DNA of 64,000 bases from the NCBI RefSeq assembly GCF_014596915.1, contig NZ_JACVWU010000027.1, positions 1 through 64,000 of the forward strand, written 5' to 3'. Source of the stretch: Streptomyces sp. TRM68416 (lineage in GTDB: Bacteria; Actinomycetota; Actinomycetes; Streptomycetales; Streptomycetaceae). A model generated the notes under the pieces. It was not told the origin of the DNA, made no database searches, and saw only the letters and a list, made by a program, of their open reading frames with translations. Shown piece after piece: positions 24,530 through 32,663 of the stretch; position 1 is the first letter of the stretch; the number at the start of each line of letters is the position of its first letter. A program made the translations under genes and the position numbers.

Positions 24530-27500
24530 ATGCCGTCACCACAGAACGCCCCCGCTCCGGAGCCAGGCGTTCCCCACCCCGTCGACGAGGTCCCGCAGAC
24601 CTTCCGGTCCGGGGCGCCGTACGACGTCCGGGAGGAGCTCGGCGACCTGATCTCATGGGACCTGCTGGGGCCGTGGGCGGACAACGAGACCGAGGCGCTG
24701 CCACCGAACAGCGCGGGGCCCCGTGACCGCTACCTCGTCGGGCTTCTCGGGCCCCGCCCCGCGCCGACCGACCAGCCCGTCAAGGTCGCGGTCGGCCAGG
24801 CGGAGACCGAGGTCAGCGGGGAGGGCGACGGGCAGGACGCGGAGCTCGCGAACCGGCTCACCCCGCAGGCGGCCGGACGGCTGTGGGCGTCGTCCATGGG
24901 CCTGAGTTTCCTGGTGCCGGCCGATGTGGGCATGCTCAGTGTCGTCGCGTCCTGGGGTCGGTACCGGCAGAGCGACAGCAAGACCGACGACGGACGGACA
25001 GTGCGCACGTGGTCGCGGGAGCCGGCGCGCCACGAGGTGGACGTCCCCGTCGACGCCCCGGGCACCTTCCGCACCGTCCTGGAGGGCGACGACGAGAGCG
25101 ACCCGAATCGTCCCTGCATCCGGCTCGACGTGCATGTGCGGGAGCGTCCCGGCACGGTCGACGGTGCGGACAACCTGCGCTTCGTCGACGTCTCGCTGAT
25201 CAACGCGCTGGAGGAGTCCCGTGAACTGCGGGACGGGCAGTGGCTGTTCCAGACAAAGCTGGAGGTCACCTCTTTCGATGGGCAGTCCAGCGTCTTCCTG
25301 CCGATCGACGACCCGCTGTCCGACGAGCCCGGCCGGGTTCAGGAGAGTCCCGAGGAGCAGCATCTGCGGCTGCTGTACCGGCAGGAGCTGAAGCACGCGC
25401 ACGGGCGCAACGTCGCCGTGCACGCGAGGGTCCTGCCCAAGGGGCGCCGTGCGGTCAAGCTGGAGACGACCTGGCTGCCGGTGAAGGACGTACCGGCCAC
25501 GGTCGCGCCGAGCACAGCGCAGCAGCCGCTGCTCGCCGGTCTCGAAGTGAGTATGGACAAGCTCGCCGACCTGGCCGTGTGGGAGCGGCGCGACGATCTG
25601 CTGAAAGCCCTGCAGCCGCTGGCCGACGGCTACGACGGGTGGCTGGAGCAGCAGGCCGCCAAGGCGCGGTCGCTGTCGGGCGAGCTGCGGACCGCCGCGC
25701 TGCGTGCGGTCGACGAGGCCCGCGACGCGTGCGCCAGGATCGCCCTCGGCATCGACCTGCTGCACGCCGACGAGGACGCACTGCGAGCGTTCCGTTTCGC
25801 CAACCAGGCCATGGCCATGCAGCGGCGGGCCACGGCGACGGCCGCGCTGCGGGCCGAGGGCGGCGAGAAGCCGCCCACGTACGCGGCGGCTTACGCCGAG
25901 GTCAAGGGCCGCGGCCCCGTGGCCGCGAGCTGGTATCCGTTCCAGCTCGCGTTCGTGCTGCTCAACCTGTGCTCGCTCACCGACCCCGCGCACAAGGAGC
26001 GCAGGGCGGACAGCACCGCCACGGTCGACCTGCTGTTCTTCCCGACCGGTGGCGGCAAGACGGAGGCGTACTTGGGCCTCACGGCCTACACCTTCGCCAT
26101 CCGGCGGCTGCAGAAGATCGCCGGGGAGGGCGAGGACGCCCGCGAGGGGCGCGACGGCGTCGCCGTGCTGATGCGGTACACCCTGCGGCTGCTGACGGCC
26201 CAGCAGTTCCAGCGTGCCTCGGCCCTGGTGTGCGCGGCGGAGGTGCTGCGCAGGGAGGACGAGAAGGTCTGGGGCAGTAGGCCCTTCCGTATCGGGTTGT
26301 GGGTCGGTGCCGGTGTCTCGCCGAACTGGTACGGGGACGCGGCGCAGCAGATCGCCGAGGCCACCGAGTCCGCCTCGGGCCGGCATGCGAACGTCCTGCA
26401 GGTGCTGTCCTGCCCGTGGTGCGGCGAGGAGCTGCGCGCGTGGAGGGACGTGTCGCCGGACGACGTACGGCGTCGCATCATCGTGTACTGCCCGCGCGGG
26501 GAGGACGAGGAGCCCTGCCCGTTCTCGCGGATGAAGGCACGGGGTGAGGGGCTGCCGATCCTCACGGTCGACGAGGAGATCTACCGGCTGGTGCCGAGCA
26601 TGCTGATCGCGACCGTGGACAAGCTCGCCCAGCTGCCGTGGCGCGGCTATGCGGGGATGCTGTTCGGGCGTGTGACCGAGTACTGCGACCGGCACGGCTA
26701 CCGCCACGACGACCTCGACGAGGAGACCGGCTGCGGGTCCCGGCACAACGCGAAGGACAAGCACAAGGCCGTGACCAGTCGGCCGATGCCGCGGCGGCTG
26801 CGGCCGCCGGACCTCATCATCCAGGACGAGCTGCACCTGATCTCCGGGGCGCTGGGCACGACGGTGGGGCTGTTCGAGTCGGCCGTGGACCAGCTGTGCA
26901 CCTGGCGGGTGAAGGACGCCCACGGCCAGCTCCGGGAGACCGGGCCGAAGATCGTCGCGTCGACGGCCACCACCCGCAACGCCCGCGCCCAGGTGCTGGG
27001 GGTGTTCGCCCGGGACCTGGCGATCTTCCCGCCGCAGGTGGTCGACGTCGGTGACACCTTCTTCTCCCAGCAGGTCGACGTGAGCCGCGACAACCCGGGG
27101 CGGCGCTACTACGGCGTATGCGCGCACGGGGTGCGCATGAAGGCGGCCGAGATCCGTATTGCGGAGATCCTGCTGCTGGCCGGACAGCACATGTTCGACC
27201 TCTACGGCGCTCCCGCCGATCCGTACATGACGGTGGTCGGGTACTTCAACGCGACCAAGGAACTCGCCGGTATGCGGCGGGTCTTGGACGATGACGTGCC
27301 GAGCCGGCTGCGGGCCAACGGACGCCGCAGGGGCATCGCCAACCGGCTGCTGCGCGACACCGACATGCTCAACCTCCAGGAACTGACCTCGCGTATCTCG
27401 TCGGCGGACATCAGCGCCACCCTCAAGCGGCTGGAGATCGGGTTCAACCCGGAGCACGACACCTCGGTGCGCAAGCAGGCGATCATCGACGAGTTCCGGG

Positions 27501-28366
27501 ACGCGGGCAAGGCGCGCCAGCCGCGGGTCCTGCCCGCCATGCCGCACCGCAAGCCGGTCGATTACGTGCTGGCCACGTCGATGCTCCAGGTCGGCGTGGA
27601 CGTCTCCCGCTTCGGTCTGATGGTCGTCACCGGGCAGCCGAAGAACACCGCCGAGTACATCCAGGCCTCGTCCCGTGTCGGACGGCAGGCCAAGCGGCCC
27701 GGCATCGTGATCACGCTCTACAACTGGGCGCGGCCCCGGGATCTCGCCCATTTCGAGGACTTCGAGCACTACCACGCGACGTTCTACCGGCAGGTGGAGG
27801 CACTGTCGGTGACCCCGTTCACGCGGCGGGCACTCGACCGGGGCACCACCGCCACGTATGTCTCCGCGGTCCGGCAGGCCTGCGACGAGTTCTCCGACAA
27901 CGTGGACGCCGAGGGGGTGGACCTCGACGATCCGCGTGTGCGGGACGTGGAGCGGCGGCTGCTGGCGCGTGCGGAGGCGGTGGACGGGGACCGGGCCCGC
28001 GGATACCTCGCCGAACGCATCGACGCGCTGCGCGACGCCTGGTCGGCCAAGAAGAGCGAGCAGGGCAGGCTCGGCTATCGGGGCCAGACCCGGCAGAAGC
28101 AGACGGTGCTGGGGCTGCTGCGCAACGCGGACGGCAGCGGATGGGACGTACTCACCGTCCCGCAGTCGATGCGCGAGACGGAGAACGAGATCAACATGCT
28201 GCTGCCCGCCGACACGGTGCTGTCGGCCCCGGCCGGAAAGGCCTGGGAGTTCGGACCGCCGACCGAGGGCGGCGACGACGCGGACACCGCGGGCGGCGAC
28301 GAGTTCGGCGAGGTGCCGGACTCGGACGGGAACGGCAACGGCACGGCCAGGGGGCGGCGGTCATGA
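24530..28366 (+). CDS. drmA: DrmA, helicase-domain protein of the DISARM core
   Basis: 1278 aa from ATG 24530, which has GGGAGGG eight bases before. Superfamily 2 motifs: PTGGGKTEAY (about residue 505), DELHLISG (about 766), STATTRNARAQ, then SMLQVGVDVSRFG and QASSRVGRQAK (about 1044). A treble-clef-like zinc insert CPWCGEEL ... YCPRGEDEEPC (about 626-664) sits between the lobes. In the DISARM of Serratia, DrmA with DrmB forms the DNA-binding complex that senses free DNA ends; that is family knowledge, not seen here. The stop overlaps the drmB ATG (ATGA). The first codons match the remnant at 6233-6361. Confidence 0.93.
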   Translation: MPSPQNAPAPEPGVPHPVDEVPQTFRSGAPYDVREELGDLISWDLLGPWADNETEALPPNSAGPRDRYLVGLLGPRPAPTDQPVKVAVGQAETEVSGEGDGQDAELANRLTPQAAGRLWASSMGLSFLVPADVGMLSVVASWGRYRQSDSKTDDGRTVRTWSREPARHEVDVPVDAPGTFRTVLEGDDESDPNRPCIRLDVHVRERPGTVDGADNLRFVDVSLINALEESRELRDGQWLFQTKLEVTSFDGQSSVFLPIDDPLSDEPGRVQESPEEQHLRLLYRQELKHAHGRNVAVHARVLPKGRRAVKLETTWLPVKDVPATVAPSTAQQPLLAGLEVSMDKLADLAVWERRDDLLKALQPLADGYDGWLEQQAAKARSLSGELRTAALRAVDEARDACARIALGIDLLHADEDALRAFRFANQAMAMQRRATATAALRAEGGEKPPTYAAAYAEVKGRGPVAASWYPFQLAFVLLNLCSLTDPAHKERRADSTATVDLLFFPTGGGKTEAYLGLTAYTFAIRRLQKIAGEGEDAREGRDGVAVLMRYTLRLLTAQQFQRASALVCAAEVLRREDEKVWGSRPFRIGLWVGAGVSPNWYGDAAQQIAEATESASGRHANVLQVLSCPWCGEELRAWRDVSPDDVRRRIIVYCPRGEDEEPCPFSRMKARGEGLPILTVDEEIYRLVPSMLIATVDKLAQLPWRGYAGMLFGRVTEYCDRHGYRHDDLDEETGCGSRHNAKDKHKAVTSRPMPRRLRPPDLIIQDELHLISGALGTTVGLFESAVDQLCTWRVKDAHGQLRETGPKIVASTATTRNARAQVLGVFARDLAIFPPQVVDVGDTFFSQQVDVSRDNPGRRYYGVCAHGVRMKAAEIRIAEILLLAGQHMFDLYGAPADPYMTVVGYFNATKELAGMRRVLDDDVPSRLRANGRRRGIANRLLRDTDMLNLQELTSRISSADISATLKRLEIGFNPEHDTSVRKQAIIDEFRDAGKARQPRVLPAMPHRKPVDYVLATSMLQVGVDVSRFGLMVVTGQPKNTAEYIQASSRVGRQAKRPGIVITLYNWARPRDLAHFEDFEHYHATFYRQVEALSVTPFTRRALDRGTTATYVSAVRQACDEFSDNVDAEGVDLDDPRVRDVERRLLARAEAVDGDRARGYLAERIDALRDAWSAKKSEQGRLGYRGQTRQKQTVLGLLRNADGSGWDVLTVPQSMRETENEINMLLPADTVLSAPAGKAWEFGPPTEGGDDADTAGGDEFGEVPDSDGNGNGTARGRRS

Positions 28367-30297
28367 GCGACGGCGGATACTTCAGGCGGGTGGGCGCGGT
28401 ACGGCCGAGCCACCTCATGTTCACCGGCGGCGTCGGCGCCCTCGTCGACCTGCCCAACTTCTCCGTCATGGTCAAGGGCATCGACCACTGGAGCTACGCC
28501 GGCGTGCCCGACCCGGTGATCGAGGAGCCTCGGCTCCGCAGGGCCGTCAACCGGGCACTGCGGCGCTACGGCCCGAACCAGGTGGGCGAGCTGCGCGCCG
28601 CGCCGTGGATTCCCGGCACCGACACCGACCCGAAGGGGTACGCGGCGCGGATCGGGGTGCCCGTGACCCCCTTCCCGCAGTGGCTGCGCTGCACAGCGTG
28701 CAATGAGCTGGCCTCCCTGGGCTCCGGCAAGTGGGGATTCGAGAACCAGAACCCCCGCCGCCCCGACGAGGCGCGCTTCTACCACGAGAACTGCTACCGG
28801 AAGAAGAAGGGCCGCAAGCCCCTCGCCGTGGCCGCCCGCTTCGCGCTCGCTTGCACCAGAGGGCACCTCGACGAGTTCCCGTACACGGAGTTCGTGCACG
28901 AGGGCCGGGCCTGCCCCGACACGACGTATCCGACGCTGCGGATGCGGGACAACGGTGGCAACCTCGCGGCCAACGTCTCTCTCGAATGTCTGGTGTGCAA
29001 GAAGGCCAAGCGCAACATCCGGGATGCGATGGGCGACAAGGGCCGGGAGAACCTGCCCCGGTGCCGTGGTCGGCACCCCCAGTTCGACGGTGTCTACGAC
29101 AACTGCGACGCACAGCCCTATCTGCTGGTCGTGGGCGCATCCAACCAGTGGTTCCCCGTGGCGCTCAGCGCGCTGGCACTGCCCGACACCGGGACCGATT
29201 CGCTGCGCAAGCTCGTCGAGGATCGCTGGCCGGATCTTGAGGACTTCGAGGACGAGGCGGAGATCGCCATGTTCGCCAAGAAGTCGAAGCACCACCGCTA
29301 CCTGCGCGACTACGAGCCCGGACAGGTCTGGCAGGCCATATCCGCCTACCGCGCGGCACTGTCGGGCGAGGAAGGCGAGGCCGAGCCGCCGCCGGGTCCC
29401 CCGGACCTGCTGACCCCCGAGTGGCAGGTGCTGTCCGCGGCCAAGACCGCCGACCCGACGGAGGACTTCGCGCTGGTGGACGCCTCTCTCAGCGGGTCGC
29501 TGTCCACTGTCTTCTCCCAGGTGCGGCAGGTGGAGCGACTGCGCGAGGTGCGAGCCCTGATCGGCTTCACCCGGCTCGACGCGCCCGACCCGGAGGATCC
29601 GGGCCTGGTCACCCGCGTCGAACTCGGGCGGCGCGAACGCAGCTGGATTCCGGCCAGCGAGGTGCGTGGCGAGGGGCTCTTTCTGCGGGTGGACGATCAG
29701 CTGATCGAGCAGTGGGAGAAGCGGGTCGCGTCGAGCGCAGCCCTCGCCGCGCACGCCGCGGCCTTCGGCCGGTTCCGAGAGCACCGTAAGTCGGACCGGA
29801 TCCAGGACGACTCCGACCCGATGCAGGGGTGGCCGGGCAGCCGTTACATCGCCCTGCACACGCTCTCCCATCTGCTCATCCGCACCATCGCGATGGAGTG
29901 CGGCTACAACTCCGCGAGTCTGGCCGAGCGGATCTACAGCGGCGACGCCGAGGAGCGGCGGACCGGCATCCTCATCTACACGGCCGTCCCCGACTCCGAG
30001 GGCACCCTCGGCGGACTGGTGTCCCTCGCCGACCAGGACCCCAGCACCGGCGAGAACCGGCTGGCCAGGATCGTGCGGATGGCGCTGCACAAGGCAGGTC
30101 GGTGCTCCTCGGATCCGTTGTGCGGCGAACGTCTTCCTCAGGCGCCGGAGGACTTCCTGCACGGTGCGGCGTGCCACTCCTGCCTGTTCGTGTCCGAGAC
30201 CACGTGCGAGCGCGGCAACCGGTTCCTGGACCGGCGGTTCATCACCCCGCTGGCGGGCGACACCGAACCGCTGGCGCTGATCACGGACTTCACGTGA
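28363..30297 (+). CDS. drmB: DrmB, DUF1998 protein of the DISARM core
   Basis: 644 aa. The N-terminus has paired-cysteine knuckles: LRCTACNEL (about residue 108), ACTRGH (about 163) and LECLVCKK (about 207). The C-terminal DUF1998 region ends in the Cys cluster HSCLFVSETTCERGN (about 606-620). DUF1998 also occurs at the C-terminus of other helicases; in DISARM it is a separate subunit that pairs with DrmA. Starts with ATG overlapping the drmA stop. DrmC follows after 13 bp. Its C-terminal half has a paralogue in the truncated copy at 5284-6232. Confidence 0.93.
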   Translation: MSDGGYFRRVGAVRPSHLMFTGGVGALVDLPNFSVMVKGIDHWSYAGVPDPVIEEPRLRRAVNRALRRYGPNQVGELRAAPWIPGTDTDPKGYAARIGVPVTPFPQWLRCTACNELASLGSGKWGFENQNPRRPDEARFYHENCYRKKKGRKPLAVAARFALACTRGHLDEFPYTEFVHEGRACPDTTYPTLRMRDNGGNLAANVSLECLVCKKAKRNIRDAMGDKGRENLPRCRGRHPQFDGVYDNCDAQPYLLVVGASNQWFPVALSALALPDTGTDSLRKLVEDRWPDLEDFEDEAEIAMFAKKSKHHRYLRDYEPGQVWQAISAYRAALSGEEGEAEPPPGPPDLLTPEWQVLSAAKTADPTEDFALVDASLSGSLSTVFSQVRQVERLREVRALIGFTRLDAPDPEDPGLVTRVELGRRERSWIPASEVRGEGLFLRVDDQLIEQWEKRVASSAALAAHAAAFGRFREHRKSDRIQDDSDPMQGWPGSRYIALHTLSHLLIRTIAMECGYNSASLAERIYSGDAEERRTGILIYTAVPDSEGTLGGLVSLADQDPSTGENRLARIVRMALHKAGRCSSDPLCGERLPQAPEDFLHGAACHSCLFVSETTCERGNRFLDRRFITPLAGDTEPLALITDFT

Positions 30298-30310
30298 GCG
30301 GATCGACCGG

Positions 30311-31081
30311 GTGAGCCGCAGGCGCTTCGAGGCGGCGGTCGCGACGGCCGCCGCCTCGCTCGGGCCCACGCGGACGAAGGCCCTGGCCACACTCCTGGTT
30401 CAGGGCCGCTCCCCCGCATACATCCTCGGCAAGCTCCAGACACCGGCCGCGCTGGAGACCGTCTCGTCGTTGCTGACCTCGATCGCGGAGGACGGAGTGC
30501 CCTCAGCAGAGGCGGCGGCGTATCTGCGCGGTTATGTGGCGTCCTGGGTCCGCCAGCGCGAGGGGACTGAGACCCGTGCCGTGTGGAGCGGCCCTTCCAC
30601 ACCGGGGACACCTGGCCGTTCCACCGCCCAGGTGCTGACGGAGGTGGTCCGGGCCGCGGAGCACCGGCTCGTCGCCATGACCTACTCGGCCCGCTCGTAC
30701 GCTCCGCTGACCGCGGCACTGTCCGAAGCCGTGGCCCGCGGGGTCGCGGTGGACATCGTCGTGGAGACGCTGGAAGGCGCGGGCGGGCTGCTCTCCGGGA
30801 GCGAGCCGGCCGACGCCTTCTCCCGCATACCAGGTCTGCGGATCTGGCACTGGCCGACGGACCAACGCGCAGCTCCCGGCAGTCGGTTGCACGCGAAACT
30901 GGCGGTGGCCGACGACCGGATCCTCTTCCTCACCAGTGCCAACCTCACGGCGGCGGGCGCCGAGCGCAACATCGAGGCGGGTGTGCTGCTGGACGGCGGC
31001 CCCATGCCGGGGCGGATGGCGGACCACATAAGAGAGTTGCAGCGCAGGGGGGTTCTCGCGCGGTTGCCGGGCGCTTCATGA
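30311..31081 (+). CDS. drmC: DrmC, phospholipase D-like protein of DISARM
   Basis: 256 aa from GTG 30311. A single HKD motif, LHAKLAVADDR, followed by SANLTAAGAERNIEAG places it in the PLD/Nuc superfamily; two chains would complete one active site. The N-terminal third is helical. DrmC was found dispensable in at least one tested DISARM (literature recall). It is 13 bp after drmB and ends the core operon. The paralogue at 4526-5287 is very similar throughout. Confidence 0.92.
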   Translation: MSRRRFEAAVATAAASLGPTRTKALATLLVQGRSPAYILGKLQTPAALETVSSLLTSIAEDGVPSAEAAAYLRGYVASWVRQREGTETRAVWSGPSTPGTPGRSTAQVLTEVVRAAEHRLVAMTYSARSYAPLTAALSEAVARGVAVDIVVETLEGAGGLLSGSEPADAFSRIPGLRIWHWPTDQRAAPGSRLHAKLAVADDRILFLTSANLTAAGAERNIEAGVLLDGGPMPGRMADHIRELQRRGVLARLPGAS

Positions 31082-31200
31082 GGTCCCCTCACCGTCGAAT
31101 CATCGCCATTCACATGACCGATTGACGGCCACACCGCCTTGACGGCCGGAACCTAGCCAACAATTGACCCTCCAGTCCCACAAGATCCAGGAGGTCACAG
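31082..31200. promoter_or_regulatory. Spacer after drmC with a 9-bp direct repeat
   Basis: TTGACGGCC occurs at 31122-31130 and 31139-31147 (17-bp period), and AGGAGGT at 31189-31195 serves the next gene. No terminator-like hairpin is evident, so the next gene may still be read from the drm operon, or the TTGACG copies may be -35 elements of its own promoter. Confidence 0.3.
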
Positions 31201-32550
31201 ATGGTCGCCGTCGCTCTGGTGCACAGCACCGCGCTGATGATGGAGCGGCTCCCCGAGAAGCCTCCAGCGTGGCTGATCCGCGGCGAGCGGACCTTCGCGT
31301 ACCCGCACAAGGACTGGAGAAAGCCGCGGGTCTGGTGTCTCGCCTTCTTCACCGACCGCCACGCCCGCGCCGGGCAGCGCAAAATCATCGGGGTGGGCAG
31401 CGTCTTCCCGGGCAGACGGTCGGGTACCTACGAACGCGCCCTGCTCACCCGGGACTTCACCGCTCTCCCGATTCCGCTGCCGCTCGTCGACCTCGAGGAC
31501 GCCATGGGGGCCAGCCGCCGGTTCCTCGGCGACGACGGTCGTATGTCTCCCGCGGCAGGGGACAAACTGCTCTCCGCCGTCCGGAATCTGCGGCCGGAAC
31601 TGAACGAGACGCTGGACGACCTGGAGAGCAGCCTGGGGGCCAACCCTCCGACAGGGCAGGAGGGTGAGCAGCGGAGCCTTGAGAAGGACGCGCTTGGCAC
31701 CCTCCTTGAGACGTTCGGCACGGACCGCGACCCGCTCGAGGCGTGGCAGCAGCCGCTCAGCGGGGACGAGCCCCGCTCCCGGTCCGTCCCCTTCGTCGAA
31801 GGGTTGCCCGCCCTCCGTCAGATCGAGGATCAGCAGATCGTCCATGACTACATGCGGTTCCCCGGCATGCAAGGCGAGGACGCCGTTCAGGTCGGCTGGC
31901 GGATCTACCGCCGCAACTCCGAATCCCCTCATCGGCTGTTCGTGTACAACGCCAACCGCACGAACGCCGAGACCGTCATGGGCGTCGACATGATCTACGT
32001 GAACGAGCAGGCCCGCAGCGTCGCCATGGTCCAGTACAAGCGCATGCGGCAGAGCGGGCGCGGCTGGGTGTACTGGCACGACGCCACCGGTGAGCGGGAG
32101 TTGAAGCGGATGGAGGCCGTGGACAACGAGTGCAAGGCCGAGGAGGAGCGGGCTCGGGCCGGCCAGAAGGGCTCGACGCTGGGAGACCCGCGACTGGTCT
32201 CCACGCCCAGCATGGTCAAGCTGTGCCGGACCACTCCTTTCATGATGAACTCCGCCGCCCTCATCCCCGGCATGTACCTGACGCGGGAGCACTTCTGGGA
32301 ACTGCTTCAGCGCCCCGAGGCCGACGGGCCGTCCGGTGGGACACGCATCGTCGAGGAGTCGGTTCCCCGGTACCTGAACAACACCACCTTCACCACTCTG
32401 CTCAGGGACGGGTGGATCGGCACGCGCGGCACCGGGTGGGACTACGTCATCCACCTGATACGCGAGAGTCTGGCAGCCGGGGGGCCGGGGTCCGTGGTGG
32501 TGGGGATGCACCGGAGCGAGGTTCCGCCGGGCAACCGCCGAGTCAACTGA
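31201..32550 (+). CDS. Putative PD-(D/E)XK nuclease-like protein, DISARM accessory
   Basis: 449 aa, ATG 31201 with a strong AGGAGGT. No family recalled. The middle contains NAETVMGVDMIYV (D about residue 263) and then VAMVQYKRM (K about 280). This spacing and the D...QxK pattern resemble Mrr-like restriction nucleases (GVDxxA...VQCKR). The first 150 residues look like a separate alpha/beta domain, and the C-terminal part is helical. It sits between drmC and a helicase gene in the same orientation. The nuclease idea is an inference from one motif. Confidence 0.6.
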   Translation: MVAVALVHSTALMMERLPEKPPAWLIRGERTFAYPHKDWRKPRVWCLAFFTDRHARAGQRKIIGVGSVFPGRRSGTYERALLTRDFTALPIPLPLVDLEDAMGASRRFLGDDGRMSPAAGDKLLSAVRNLRPELNETLDDLESSLGANPPTGQEGEQRSLEKDALGTLLETFGTDRDPLEAWQQPLSGDEPRSRSVPFVEGLPALRQIEDQQIVHDYMRFPGMQGEDAVQVGWRIYRRNSESPHRLFVYNANRTNAETVMGVDMIYVNEQARSVAMVQYKRMRQSGRGWVYWHDATGERELKRMEAVDNECKAEEERARAGQKGSTLGDPRLVSTPSMVKLCRTTPFMMNSAALIPGMYLTREHFWELLQRPEADGPSGGTRIVEESVPRYLNNTTFTTLLRDGWIGTRGTGWDYVIHLIRESLAAGGPGSVVVGMHRSEVPPGNRRVN

Positions 32551-32663
32551 CTCGCAGCGTGGCAGACACGAGCCGTCCGCCTTCGCGCCCTGGCACGTAC
32601 AGAACGGCCTCGCACGTCCGAGCCGGTCAGTAAAGTGATCGTAGTCTTCTGGAGGGGGCACGG

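Noticed and set aside
31122..31147. Direct repeat TTGACGGCC as a regulatory iteron
   Set aside because: Only two copies, with no suitable -10 at proper spacing and no recurrence at other promoters; kept only as a remark on the spacer.
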